From Larix kaempferi (Eukaryota > Streptophyta > Pinopsida > Pinales > Pinaceae), in assembly GCA_027924585.1 (NCBI GenBank), contig BSBM01000150.1:17032001-17096000 (forward strand): a stretch of 64,000 bases of DNA. The letters run 5' to 3'. The position numbers and the translations under genes are program-made. A model generated the notes under the pieces. That model worked only from the letters and a program-made list of their open reading frames with translations. It was not told where the DNA came from and did no database searches. Positions 46,573-58,777 of the stretch are shown piece by piece (within the stretch, counting starts at the first letter, position 1; each line of letters begins with the position of its first letter).

Positions 46573-49525
46573 CACTCCCCCTTTCGAGGAGGGTCCTTCT
46601 GAACTACACCAAGCTTGTCTCAGAAATATTAAAACTTTACTCGAGACAGAGGTTTGGTCAACACATCAGCAACTTGTTCATCAATGCCTACATACTCGAG
46701 CTTGATAGCTCCTTTCTGCACCATATCCTGTATATAGAAATATCGGATCTCTATGTGCTTTGACTTGTCATGGAATACTGGATTCTCTGGCATCTTAATA
46801 CAACTCTGGTTGTCACATAGGATCATAGTGGGTTCCATCTCTAAGTCAAACAATCCTGATAGTAACTTCCGAAGCTATACTGCTTCACAACTAGCAGAGC
46901 AGGCAGCTATATATTCTGCTTCAGCTGTGCTGAGAGCCACACTTGAATGCTTCCTGCTATACCATGAGATCATGGCAGATCCCAGACAATAACATCCACC
47001 CGATGTACTCTTTCTGTCTGATACGCTTCCTACCCAATCAACATCTGTGTATCCATATAATTTGAAGTCATGATCTCCACGATAATATAGACCAAAGTCT
47101 ATCGTACCCTTTAGGTACCTCATCACATGCTTTGCAGCAATCAGGTGAACTCGTCTAGGTTCCACTAGATACTGACTTAAGGTGTTCACCGCAAAGCATA
47201 TGTATGGCCTGGTATTCGTCAGATACATTAATGACCCAATAAACTGTCTGTAGAGAGTTACATCCACTAACTCTGAGGATTCATCAACTAATAGCTTCAA
47301 GTTGGAATCCATGGGAGTGGCCATGGCTTTGCATTCCAACATATCGAATCTTTTCAAGATTCCCACAGCATGCTTACCTTGGTTGAGAAAGATTCCATTT
47401 GGTCCTTGCCATACTTCCAGACCTAGGAAGTAGTGCATCAATTTGAGATCTTTCATCTCAAACTCTGATGAGATCTTCTTCTTGCACTCGATAATCTGTT
47501 TCTCATTTCCAGTCAGAAATAGATCATCCACATATAGCAACAATATGACAGGTTCATCATTCATAACCTTGAGATAAATATTGGGATCAACTTTACTTTT
47601 GGTAAAGCCCAAGCTTGTCAAGAAACTATCAATTCTTCCATACCAAGCTCTGGGAGCTTGCTTCAACCCATACAAAGCCTTCTTCAGTTTGCATACATGG
47701 GTTCTTCCATCTTTCACCTCAAATCCTTATGGTTGTTCTATGTACACTTCTTCCTCAATCACACCATTCAGGAAGGTTGTCTTTACATCCATCTGGTGTA
47801 ATTCCCATTCCATCATGGATGCAAGTGCGATGATGGTTCTAATGGAAGTGTACCTTGCAACTGGTGCAAATGTTTCTTCATAGTCAATTCCCTCTTTCTG
47901 AGAGAATCCTCTGGCCACAAATCTTGCTTTATATTTTTCAATGCTACCATCCATAGCATGCTTTATCTTGTATATCCATTTGGAGGATACCACACTTTTG
48001 TCTTTTCGCTTGGGAACTATATCCCAAACATCATTCTTCATTATTGAATGGTATTCCTTTGTCATTGCCTCTACCCACTCTTTCTTATGAATTGCCTCTT
48101 CATAACTAGCAGGTTCTTGATCTACAAGCTCACACATCAAAGCCATATAGTTTGAGAAAGGCTTTGGTTTCTTGCTGACTCTAGTGGAGCCTTCAGGAGC
48201 TCCATACTTTTCTGCTCCTAGTATAATATCCCTTGCCCATGTTGGATTTCTTTTCCTTGAAATATTTGAAAGGGGGGTTTCTTGTGGTTCTATCATATCA
48301 TGGTCTTCAGGTGTTACCTCTTCAGGGATGGGTACAGCCTCTTCAGTTCTGGGAGGTGCATCTTCTTCATATACTTCTTCATACTGGCACTTCCTAGATC
48401 TCTTGAGAGCTGCTTCTTCATCAAATGTCACATCCCTACTTATTTCCATATGATGAAAACCTGGGCTGTAAATTCTGAATGCTTTGGATGCTTCACAATA
48501 TCCAACAAATATTCCCTTCTTCCCAGAGGGATCTAACTTGGTCCTCTTTTCTTTTGGAATGTGAATGTACACTGGGAATCCAAATATCTTGATGTGACTT
48601 ACCTCAGGATTCTTTCCTGTGAACACTTCTTCTGGAGTCTTGAAATCAAGAGCACTGTGAGATAGTCTATTTTGCACATAGACTACTGTCCTAGCTGCTT
48701 CAGCCCATAGATACATAGGTAGGTCTTGATCATGTATCATTGTCTTTACAGCTTCCATGATGGTTCTATTCTTTCTTTCCGCAACACCATTTTGTTGGGG
48801 ATTGTAGGGAGTGGTTAGCTCCCTCTTGATTCCACCTTCCTTACAGAAATATTCAAAGTCCTTTGAAGTATATTCTCCACCATTATCTGTCTTGAGTATT
48901 TTGATTTTCTTTTATGAATGATTCTCTATCAAGGCTTTGAACTCCTTGAACTTTCCAAAGACTTCATTCTTTCCTTTTAGAAAGTATATCCAAGTATTCC
49001 TTGAATAGTCATCAATAAATGTGAGATAGTATTCATATCCACTCAAAGATGTGGAGGGAATTGGTCCACATACATCTGAATGAATTAACTCCAAGGTACT
49101 CTTAGTCTTTGTTTCACTCTTTGGAAATGGGTTCTTGATATTCTTCCCTTTTTGCACATCCTTTGCATGTGCCATCATGATCAATATTCAAGTCTGGAAG
49201 ACCTATAACTACCTTTCTTACATGAGTTAGTGATTTGTAGTTAATGTGAGCAAGCCTCCTATGCCATAGCTCATTTGGGCTGGTGGCTTCATGTACAAGG
49301 GCAGCTTCTGGATGGCCTTTGAGCTTGTACAGACCTCCTTCTTCTTCACCAATGACAATTGCATCCTTAATAGATTTACCTTTGGACGACATTAGTACTT
49401 GTCCATCAATAAATGCAACCCTATAACCTTTCTTGTCCAATGTTGAGATGGAAAGCAAGTTCTTCTTCAATCTTGGTACATACAATATTTCCTTCATCTT
49501 CATGGGGGTTCCAGAATCAAGCTTG
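46573..49525 (-). pseudogene. outer copia pol: integrase, RT, RNase H (3' portion)
   Basis: From the insertion point ([16 protein letters not shown]) the reading runs through the pre-integrase zinc-binding region (ELWHRRLAHINYKSL, GCAK). A +1 shift near 49,163 follows, then the integrase core with intact IHSDVCGP Asp, then a TAA at about 48,912. [10 protein letters not shown] and RT ([15 protein letters not shown]) follow, with a TAA just after YIEQP (48.76-47.73 kb open). Next come YVDD (LLLYVDDLFLTGN), a TAG in place of a Trp codon at about 46,875, and the RNase H end (VALSTAEAEYIAACSASCEA, CDNQSCIKMPENPVFH, EQVADVLTKPLSR) before a premature TAA at 46,629. Apart from the one shift these pieces share a frame. 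Related to the inner element throughout. Confidence 0.88.
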
Positions 49526-50027
49526 TGTTAAGTTTAAACTAATTTGACTAGCAAGATCACTGAAAGAAACATAATCACAAGATAGACAAAGATATTACCC
49601 TAGGAAACCCTCATGGGGTAGAAAACCCAGCAAAGCTTTCCTCAATAAGATGATCAACCAAAATACAAGATGTGCTCCAAGACTTGACCTCCTTCTCTAC
49701 CTCCTATGCAGACCTCTCAAACACAAGTGCGCTACTTTCTGAGCTGAGCAAGTGTGTGATAAGTGAGTAGCAATCTCCTCTACTTATACTAGTTCCCGAA
49801 TGACCAAAAACCTTAATGGGGCCGACCTATCCTAGTGAAGTCTAATAACCCCTAAATAATAAACTCAGGGCCGACCCCCACATGGTGGGTCTAATAACCC
49901 TGGTTACCACAATCCATCGGAGGAATAAACATCTCCGAATACATAATAGAATCACCTCGGAGGGATGAACCATCTCCGGAATAATAAAGTACAAATATAA
50001 TATTCTTAGAAGTTACAATATTCAACA
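49526..50027 (-). repeat. inner copia 3' LTR
   Basis: 502 bp, TGTTAAGTTTAAAC...TATTCAACA, directly following GCTTG and directly followed by the polypurine tract. Confidence 0.93.
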
Positions 50028-50042
50028 CTCCCCCTTAACGAG
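50026..50042 (-). promoter_or_regulatory. inner copia polypurine tract (LTR-side copy)
   Basis: Minus strand CTCGTTAAGGGGGAGTG at the LTR border, identical to the outer element's. The pol-side copy is at 52,316-52,331 (CTCGAAAGGGGGAGTG). Confidence 0.85.
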
Positions 50043-52315
50043 AAGGATATTATAACAACATCTGCAGGAGCAAGGAGTCATCGACTACGTCATACAGGAT
50101 ACATCTATAAATCATCAGAAGCTTTCTTCAATACATCATCATTATTAACTCAACCAGTTACTGGAACATCAACATCATCGTCATCATCATCGCACGATCA
50201 TCAACATCGTCATCACACGATCATCAGCATCGTCATCATACGATCATCAGCATCATCATCACACGATCATTGGCATTGTCATCACACGATCATCAACATC
50301 ATATACCTTGCAATACACACGATCATATTACAGGATGATCAATCCTGCTCTCTTTAGGACATAGGTCCATGGATGATGCAATCCTGTCATGTACCTTTTG
50401 AACCGAGGTCCAAGGACGATCCAGTCCTACCATGTACCTTTTGAACTGAGGTTCAGGGATGATCCAGTCCTATCATGTACCTTTTGAACCGAGGTCCAGG
50501 GATGATCTAGTCCTATCATGTACCTTTTGAACCGAAGTCCAGGGATGATCCAGTCCTATCATGTACCTTTTGAACTGAGGTCCAGGAACGATCCAATCCT
50601 ATCATGTACCTTTTGAACTGAAGTCCAGGGCGATCCATTCCTATCATTCAATTCTCGGAGACCTCTTGTCTATGGCTCAATTCAAGGGACCGAAGTCCGA
50701 GGATGATCCAATCCCCATTCTCGGAGACATCATGTCTACGGCTCAATTCAAGGGACCGAAGTCCGGGGATGATCCAATCCCCATTCTCGGAGACATCATG
50801 TCTATGGCTCAATTCAAGGGACCGAAGTCCAGGGACGATCCAATCCCCACATGTCCACCAAGGACTTCATTTTTGGAGACATCATGTCTACGGTTCAATT
50901 CAAGGGACTGAAGTCCGAGGACGATCCAATCCCCACATGTCCACCAAGGACTTCATTTTCGGAGACATCATGTCTACGGTTCAATTCAAGGGACCGAAGT
51001 CTGGGGACGATCCAATCCCCACATGTCCACCAAGGACTTCATTTTCAGAGACATCATGTCTATGGTTCAATTCAAGGGACCGAAGTTTAGGGACGATCCA
51101 ATCCCCACATGTCCACCAAAGACTTCATTTTCGGAGACATCATGTCTACGGTTCAATTCAAGGGACCGAAGTCCGGGGACGATCCAATCCCCACATGTCC
51201 ACCAAGGACTTCATTTTCGGAGACATCATGTCTACGGTTCAATTCAAGGGACCGAAGTCCGGGGACGATCCAATCCTCACATGTCCACCAAGGACTTCAT
51301 TTTAGGAGACATCATGTCTACGGTTCAATTCAAGGGACCGAAGTCCGGGGATGATCCAATCCCCACATGTCCACCAAGGACTTCATTTTCGGAGACATCA
51401 TGTCTACGGTTCAATTCAAGGGACCGAAGTCCGGGGACGATCCAATCCCCACATGTCCACCAAGGACTTCATTTTCGGAGACATCATGTCTACGGTTCAA
51501 TTCAAGGGATCGAAGTCCGAGGACGATCCAATCCCCACATGCCCACCAAGGACTTCATTTTCGGAGACATCATGTCTATGGTTCAATTCAAGGGACCAAA
51601 GTCCAAGGACGATCCAATCCACACATGTCCACCAAGGACTTCATTTTCGGAGACATCATGTCTACGGTTCAATTCAAGGGACCGAAGTTCGGGGACGATC
51701 CAATCCCCACATGTCCACGAAGGACTTCATTCTCGAAGACATATGTCTACGGTTCACTTTAGGACTGAAGTCCAAGGATGATCCAATCCTCACATGTGTC
51801 CTCATTAATACAGGTACAAGTATCCTCATCCATACAAGTACATCAATCAATACATGTACATATATCATCAATACAAGCATTCTCATCAATACATCAATAC
51901 ATGTAATAATACAAGTACTCTCATCAATACATCAATATGTAATAGTACAAGTATCCTCATCAATACATCAATATGTAACAGTACAAGTATCCTCATCAAT
52001 TCATCAATACATGTAATAATACAAGTACTCTCATCAATACATGTAATAATACAAGTACTCTCATCAATACATCAATATGTAATAGTACAAGTATCCTCAT
52101 CAATACATCAATACATCATATCATCAAAACATGTATTCTCATCAATACATCAATACATATAATAACTCTCATCAATAAGTAATATAAGTATTCTAAGTAT
52201 AAGTATCCTAAATCTAAGTGATCTAAGCATATATAAATATCTAGGTGTAATAAATAGGTATCCTCATCATCGACCTTGCTGTCGATGAGGGAAATCTCAT
52301 CATCAGTGACTATAT
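50043..52315 (-). repeat. inner copia 3' array: 43, 66 and 86 bp tandem repeats
   Basis: Three linked arrays share the core GAAGTCC(A/G)GGGA(T/C)GATCCA. They are a 43 bp unit (GTACC anchors at 50,391, 50,434, 50,477, 50,520, 50,563, 50,606), a 66 bp unit (ATTCTCGG at 50,651, 50,717, 50,783) and an 86 bp unit. The last is the 66 bp unit plus a 20 bp piece (TCCACCAAGGACTTCAT) and recurs from 50,854 to 51,714 in exact 86 bp steps, 11 anchors. Outside lie CATCGTCATCACACGATCAT repeats (50,160-50,300) and CATCAATACATCAATATG repeats (51,800-52,160). The large plus-strand ORFs here exist because the 86 bp unit has no stop in any plus frame; I do not call them genes. Confidence 0.92.
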
Positions 52316-53480
52316 CACTCCCCCTTTCGAGGAGGGTCTTTCTGAACTACACCAAGCTTTTCTCGGAAATATTCAAATTTCACTCGCGACAGAGGTTTGG
52401 TCAATATATCAGCAATTTGTTCCTCAGTGCTCACATATTCGAGTTTAATAACTCCTCTCTGCACCATATCTCGTATGTAAAAATATCTGATCTCTATGTG
52501 TTTTGACTTATCATGGAATACTGGATTTTCTGTCATCTTAATACAACTTTGATTGTCACACATGATCACAGTGGGATCCATTTCTAAGTCAAACACTCCA
52601 GATAATATTTTCCGAAGCCACACTGCTTCACAACTAGCAGAGCAGGAAGCTATATATTCTGCTTCAGCAGTACTGAGAGCCACACTAGATTGTTTCTTGC
52701 TAAACCATGAGATCATGGCAGATCCAAGACCATAGCATCCACCCGATGTACTCTTTCTGTCTGAAACACTTCCTGCCCAATCAGAATCTGACTAACCATG
52801 TAATCTGAGTTCATGACTTCCAAGATAATATAGACCAAAATCTAATGTACCCTTTAGATACCTCATTACATGCTTTGCAGCTATTAAGTGAACCTTTCTA
52901 GGTTCTACTAGATACTGACTTAGGGTATTTACAGCAAAGCATATGTCTGGTCTGGTATTTGTTAAGTACATCAGTGACCCAATGATTTGTCTATATAGAG
53001 TCACATCTACTAATTCTGAAGAGTCATCAACTAATAACTTCAAGTTGGAGTCCATGGGAGTGGCCATGGCTTTACACTCCAACATATCGAATCTTTTCAA
53101 AATTCCCACAACATACTTACCTTGATTTAGAAAGATTCCTTTTGGTTCTTGACATACTTCTAGACCTAAGAAGTAGTGCATTAATCCAAGATCTTTCATC
53201 TCAAATTCTGAAGAGAGCTTCTTCTTGCATTTTATAATTTGTTTCTCATTTCCAGTTAGAAACAGATCATCTACATATAACAATAGTATAATAGGTTCAT
53301 CATCCATCACTTTGAGATAGAGATTAGGGTCAACTTTACTTTTGGTAAAGCCCATGCTTGTTAAGAAAATTGTCAATCCTTCCGTACCAAGCTCTGGGAG
53401 CTTGCTTCAATCCATATAATGCCTTTTTCAGTTTGCATACATGTGTTCTCCCATCTTTAACCTCAAACCCTTGTGGTTTC
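52315..53480 (-). pseudogene. inner copia RT (second half) and RNase H
   Basis: After a net 2-base loss at about 53,490 and a 1-base gain in a T-run near 53,362, the frame of 53,376-52,792 gives the RT palm (LYLKVMDDEPIILLLYVDDL, catalytic YVDD). It continues with RQIIGSLMYLTNTRPDICFA and HVMRYLKGTLDFGLYY to a TAG (52,792-52,794) in place of a Tyr codon. The same frame resumes with SWFSKKQSSVALSTAEAEYI, MCDNQSCIKMTENPVFHDKS and EEQIADILTKPLSRV. It ends at a proper TGA inside the polypurine tract (KDPPRKGE). RNase H removes the RNA template. The C-terminus overlapping the PPT is usual for plant copia elements. Confidence 0.9.
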
Positions 53481-55508
53481 TCTATATACACTTTCTTCAA
53501 TTACACCATTCAGAAAAGCTGTCTTAACATCCATTTGGTGTAATTTCCACTTCATCATAGATGCAAGTGCCATGATAGTTCTAATTGAAGTGTACCTAGC
53601 AACTGGTGCAAATTTTTCTTCATAGTCAATTCCCTCTTTCTGAGAGAATCCTCTGGCTACAAATCTTGTCTTGTATTTTTCAATGCTACCATCTACAGCA
53701 TGTTTTATCTTGAAAATCCATTTGGAAGAAACCATACTTTTATCTTTTGGTTTGGGAACTATATCCCAAACATCATTTTTCATTATTGATTGATATTCTT
53801 CTGTCATTGCTTCTACCCACTCTTTCTTCTGAGCTGCCTCTTCATAGCTAGTAGGTTGTTGATCCACAAGATCACACATCAAGGCCACATAGTTGGATAC
53901 TAGCTTTGGTTTCTTTCTTTCTCTAGTGGAGCCTTCAGGAGCTCCATATTTTTTAGCTCCTTGAATAATGTCTATAGCCCATGCTGGCCTTCTTTTCTTA
54001 GATAAGCTTGTAAAAGGGGGTTCTTGTGGTTCCAACATGTCATGATCCTCTGGTGTATCATCTTCAGGGATGGGCACAGCTTCTGTGATTCTAGGAGGTG
54101 TATCTTCTTCATAGATTTCTTCAAGTTGGAACTTCCTAGATTTCTTGAGAGTCGCTTCTTCATCAAATGTTACATCTCTACTTACTTCCATATGATGAAA
54201 ACCAGGTATGTAAATTCTGAAAGCTTTGGATGATTCACAATATCCAACAAATATTCCCTTCTTACCAGAAGGATCCAACTTGGTTCTCTTTTCTTTTGGA
54301 ATGTGAATGTACACAGGACATCCAAATATTTTGAGATGACTTACCTCAGGCTTCTTTCCCGTGAACACTTCTTCTGGAGTCTTGAATTCAAGAGCACTAT
54401 GGGAAAGTCTATTTTGTACATAGACTGCTGTCCTAGTTGCTTCAGCCCATAGATACATGGGTAGATCTTGGTCATGTATCATAGTCTTTATAGCTTCCAT
54501 GATAGTTCTATTCTTTCTCTCAGCAACCCCATTTTGTTGGGGATTGTAGGGAGTGGTTATTTCCCTCTTGATTCCAGCTTCCTTACAAAAGTCTTCAAAG
54601 TCCTTTGAAGTATATTCTCCGCCATTATCTATTCTGAGAATCATGATTTTCTTTTTTGAGAGGTTTTCTATTAAGGCCTTGAACTCTTTGAATTTTCCAA
54701 AGACTTCATTCTTACCTTTTAGAAAGTATATCCAAGTCTTCCTTGAATAGTCATCAATGGATGAGAGATAGTATTCAAACCCACTTAGGGATGTGGTGGG
54801 CACTGGTCCACACACATATGAATGTATTAACTCCAGAATGTTCTTCGTCTTTGTTTCACTCTTTGGAAAAGGATTCTTGACATTCTGCCCTTTTTCACAT
54901 CCTTTGAATGTGCCATTATGATCAACCTTCAAGTTTGGTAATCCTATGACCACCTTGCTCACATAGGGTAGGGCCTTGTAGTTAATGTGAGAAAGCCTTC
55001 TATGCCATAGTTCATTGGGACTAGTGGTTTCATGGATAAGGGCAACTTCTGTGTGACCCTTGAGTTTGTAAAGACCTCCTTCTTCTTCACCAATAACAAT
55101 TGCATCCTCAATTGATTTTCCTTTGGGCCACATAAGTACTTGTCCATCAATAAATGCAATTCTAAAACCTTTCTTATCTAGTGCTGAGATAGAGAGTAGG
55201 TTCTTCTTCAAACCTGGTACATATAAAATTTCTTTCATCTTTAAAGGTGTTCCAGAATCAAGCTTGTAGCTTGCTTCACCAATTCCCTTGATGGGATATT
55301 GATAATCATCTCCTAGAGATACCTTTTGTGTAGAAGATTTTTCTTCAAGTCTTGAGAGAGTTTTCTTTTGGCCTGTCATGTGCTTTGAAGCACCACTATC
55401 AATGAGCCATGTATCTTCTCTAGGAGACACAGATCCAGAGAGTGCAGAGAACCGGACATATTCTTCTAGATCTTCTTTCTTTACTTTAGATCTTTTCTTT
55501 CGAGGCCT

Positions 55509-55544
<36 letters not shown>

Positions 55545-56387
55545 TTCTCCACTATCATCTTCTACCATATGTGCATGGTGTCTTTTGTGGACAAAATTCT
55601 TCTTCTTTTGTGAAGTGCAAAATCTGGAAATGTGTCCTAGTTTAAGACAATTGAAACACTGGACTATGGAGAGATCTTTTTCTGAGTTGGGTCCTCTTCC
55701 CCTTTTAAATCTAGGGAAGGGTTGAGATCCTTTGTGGTCAACTTTCTTGAAGTGACCCTTTCTTCTTCTTTTGGTGTGAGTAGCCAAAGCTTGGTCATCC
55801 TCTTTGAGAAGGGCTTCCCTATTGGCTACCCTAGCTTCTTCTTGAACACAATCCTCCCATACTACATCAAACTTCATACTTTCTTTTCTGGCACACATAG
55901 TTTGAATAAATGATTCCCAAGGTCTAGTGAGACAATTTAGAGCAGTCATTACAAGTTCATCTTCATCAAGAGTATCTCCAATAGCATCTAGTTGTTCCTT
56001 GATTTGGGAAACCCTTGAGAAGTAGTCTTGAATGGATTCTCCTTTATTCATCTTGGTACTCTTCAACTGAGTTCTTAGGTTCATCTTCCTATTGATGTTC
56101 TTTCCTTCATACATTCTTCCTAGGGCATCATACATTTCCTTTGGAGTCTTCTTGGATGCCACTTGGGGAATCAAGTGGTCTTTAATAGAATCAACAATGA
56201 TTCTCTTTGCCCTAATCAAATCCTTCCTATGCTTCTCTTTGGCTTCATCTCCTTCAGGTTCTGCCACTTCATCCTTGATATATTGAGCAAGATCATTCTC
56301 TTCAAGAATGAGACCAATTCTGTATTTCCATGCCCTGAAATTCTCTATACCTTCAAGCTTGTCTTCAAGCTTAGTGCTTGGAGCCAT
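53463..56387 (-). CDS. inner copia gag-pol ORF (gag, protease, integrase, start of RT)
   Basis: 974 aa. It begins [20 protein letters not shown] (gag), with zinc knuckle [14 protein letters not shown] (244-257, C-X2-C-X4-H-X4-C). An acidic Glu run (about 280-293) from a CTT microsatellite follows, then retropepsin [11 protein letters not shown] (Asp330). Pre-integrase is [15 protein letters not shown] (about 459). The integrase core has Asp587 (RIDNGGEY) and Glu623 ([10 protein letters not shown]) at D-35-E spacing. The first catalytic Asp is Tyr524 (IHSYVCGP; the outer copy has IHSDVCGP). RT begins at about 860 ([35 protein letters not shown]) and the ORF then runs out of frame at 53,463. 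Single-ORF gag-pol in the order PR-INT-RT-RH defines Ty1/copia. Integrase is probably inactive. Confidence 0.92.
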
Positions 56388-56695
56388 CTTCTCTTGGGGG
56401 AGTCCAAGAGATAAGAGATAGAGTAGTACTTACCCAGAAACTTTAACTTCTCACTTTTCTGGATCTGCAACAAAATTTCTGGTTTATCGCAGTTTTGGTA
56501 AAACTAGGGTTTGACTTTCCCAGAGTTCTACCCAACCAAAAACCTTGATTCAAGGCTCAAAAGATATATCTTTAGGAGGGCTATTCAGCCATGCAACCAG
56601 AATCCAAAAATACTAACTTTTGCAGAAACCCTAATTTTGGGAGAGAGAGAGAGAAAGATAATTTTACCTTGTGAAAGATGTTCTAATCAGGCTAA
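56388..56695 (-). other. inner copia 5' leader
   Basis: About 300 bp between primer site and gag start. It has a GA-rich microsatellite (CTCTCTC on the minus strand, 56,641-56,655) and no ORF. Confidence 0.7.
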
Positions 56696-56706
56696 CTCTG
56701 ATACCA
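56696..56706 (-). promoter_or_regulatory. inner copia primer binding site (tRNA-iMet)
   Basis: Minus strand TGGTATCAGAG immediately follows the 5' LTR. It is the standard plant copia site complementary to the 3' end of initiator methionine tRNA. Confidence 0.9.
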
Positions 56707-57208
56707 TGTTAAGTTTAAACTAATTTGACTAGCAAGATCACTGAAAGAAACATAATCACAAGATAGACAAAGATATTACCGTGGGAAACCCTCATGGGGT
56801 AGAAAACCCAGCAAAGATTTCCTCAATAAGATGATCAACCAAAATACAAGATGTGCTCCAAGACTTGACCTCCTTCTCTACCTCTTATGCAGACCTCTCA
56901 AACACAAGTGCACTACTTTTTGAGCTGAGCAAGCGTGTGATAAGTGAGGAGCAATCTCCTCTAATTATACTAGTTCCCGGTTGACCAAAAACCCTAAGGG
57001 GGCCGACCTCTCCTAGTGAAGTCTAATAACCCCTAAATAATAAACTCAGGGCTGACCCCCACATGGTGGGTCTAATAATCCTGGTTACCACAATCCATCG
57101 GAGGAATAAACATCTCCGGATACATAATAGAATCACCTCAGAGGGATGAACCATCTCCGGAATAATAAAGTACAAATATAATATTCTTAGAAGTTACAAT
57201 ATTCAACA
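56707..57208 (-). repeat. inner copia 5' LTR
   Basis: 502 bp, same ends as the 3' LTR, followed by GCTTG. Promoter-like TATAATTA lies on the minus strand at 56,962-56,969; the 3' LTR has TATAAGTA at that place. Confidence 0.93.
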
Positions 57209-57213
57209 GCTTG

Positions 57214-58329
57214 TAGTTTGCTTCACCAATTCCCTTGATGGGATATTGATAGTCATATCCTAATGACACTTTCTGTGGAGAAGTATTCTCTTCCAATTTT
57301 TAAAAGAGTTTTCTTTTGTCTAGTCATATGTTTTGAGGCACCACTATCAATAAGCCATGTATATTCTCCAGGTGTTATAGATACAGAGAGTGTAGAGAAT
57401 AGAACATACTCTTCTGCATCTTCTTCTTCTTCTCTTTTAGATCTTCTCTTGAAGAAGGGCCTTTCTTCCTCCTCTTCTTCTTCTTCACTATCATCTTCTG
57501 CAAGATGTGCTTGATGTATTTTATGGTGAAGATATTTCTTCTTCTTTGAAGGACAATGTCTAGCAATGTGTCCTATTTTGTGACAATTGAAACATTGGAA
57601 GGAAGAGTGTTTTCTTCTTCCTTTCTTCTGAAATCTTTGTGGAGATTGAGACTCCTTGTGACTATCCTTCTTGAAGTAGGATTGATTCCTTCTTCTCTTG
57701 GTGTGTGTAGCCAAGGCTTGATCATCTTCTTTGAGCAGGGATTCTCTATTTGCAACCCTATCTTCTTCTTGAATGCAATCCTCCCAAACCACATCAAACT
57801 TCATACTTTCTTTTTTGGCACACATGGTTTGGATGAATGACTCCCAATATCTAGTAAGACCATTTAGAGCAGTCATGACTAGTTCATCTTCATCAAGGGT
57901 GTCTCCAATAGCATCTAGTTGTTCCTAGAACTGGGAAATCCTTGAGAAATAGTCTTGAACAGATTCTCCTTTATTCATCTTGGTGCTCTTCAATTGAGCT
58001 CTCAGGTTCATCTTCCTAGTGATGTTCTTTCCCTCATACATTCTGGAAAGGGCATCATACATTTCCTTTGGAGTCTTCTTGGATGCCACTTGGGGAATCA
58101 AGTGGTCTTTGATAGAATCAACAATGATTCTCTTTTCCCTAATCAAACCCTTCCTATGCTTCTCTTTGGCTTCATCTTCTTCAGGTTCTGCAACCTCATC
58201 CTTGATATATTGGGAAAGATCATTCTCTTCAAGAATGAGACCAATTCGATATTTCCATGCCCAGAATTTTTCTATACCCTCTAGCTTGTCTTCAAGCTTA
58301 GTGCTTGGAGCCATCTTCTCAGGGGTCAA
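57214..58329 (-). pseudogene. outer copia gag and protease (5' portion)
   Basis: The frame from 58,329 ([20 protein letters not shown] at 58,314) reads gag to a TAG in place of a Lys codon at 57,925. It continues in frame ([18 protein letters not shown]) through a zinc knuckle, CFNCHKIGHIARHC, an acidic run and the protease [12 protein letters not shown] frameshift follows near 57,300, and beyond it the other frame gives [15 protein letters not shown] up to the inner insertion at 57,213. It joins the 3' pol portion at 49,525. Gag forms the particle; the protease is an aspartic enzyme. Confidence 0.88.
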
Positions 58330-58777
58330 GGAGATTGAAGTTTCTCAGGAGATAGAATAACACTTACCAGGAGATGTGCTTGATTGAATTGAAAGTTCTG
58401 GTGTGTTCTGCTTCTAGAAACTTCAACTTTTCACCTTTCGGATCTGCAACAGAATTTCTGGTTTTCTAGTCTTCTATTTTCTGGTTTTCTAGTGCACAGG
58501 TTCGCATCTTTTCTGGTTCATTAGTGCACGGGTGCGCAACTTTTCTGGTTCTCTAGTTTTCTGGTTTTCTGCACTTTTGGTCAAACTAGGGTTTGACTTT
58601 CCCGGAGTTCTACCCAACCAAAAACCTCGATCCAGGGCTCAGAACTTTGATTTTGAGGAGGGCTATCTAGCCATGCAATCAGAATCCAAAAATTCTTACT
58701 TTTGCAGAAACCCTAATTTTCACCGGAGGAGGAGAGAGAGATATTTTAACCTTGTGAAAGATGTCCTATTCAGGCTA
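58330..58777 (-). other. outer copia 5' leader
   Basis: Non-coding, with an imperfect TTTCTGGTTTTCTAGT(G)CAC repeat (about 58,455-58,575) that the inner element lacks, making this leader about 150 bp longer. Confidence 0.65.

Larger units (their letters stand above)
49526..57208 (-). mobile_element. inner Ty1/copia element nested in the outer one
   Basis: 7,683 bp with 502 bp LTRs (49,526-50,027 and 56,707-57,208). Target duplication GCTTG at 49,521-49,525 and 57,209-57,213 lies inside the outer element's protease-integrase linker, and the outer protein reads across when the insert is removed. Same family and orientation as the outer element. By eye the LTRs differ at about 18 of 502 positions, fewer than the outer pair, as nesting order requires. 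Two frameshifts and one TAG in RT/RNase H and a changed integrase Asp make it defective. Confidence 0.93.

Noticed and set aside
45671-51780. CRISPR-like arrays
   Set aside because: Units are contiguous tandem repeats without unique spacers, inside eukaryotic retrotransposons.
50666-52016. Plus-strand ORFs of 200-252 aa
   Set aside because: They are translations of the 86 bp tandem unit, antisense to the copia element. All three frames are equally open, so coding is not supported.
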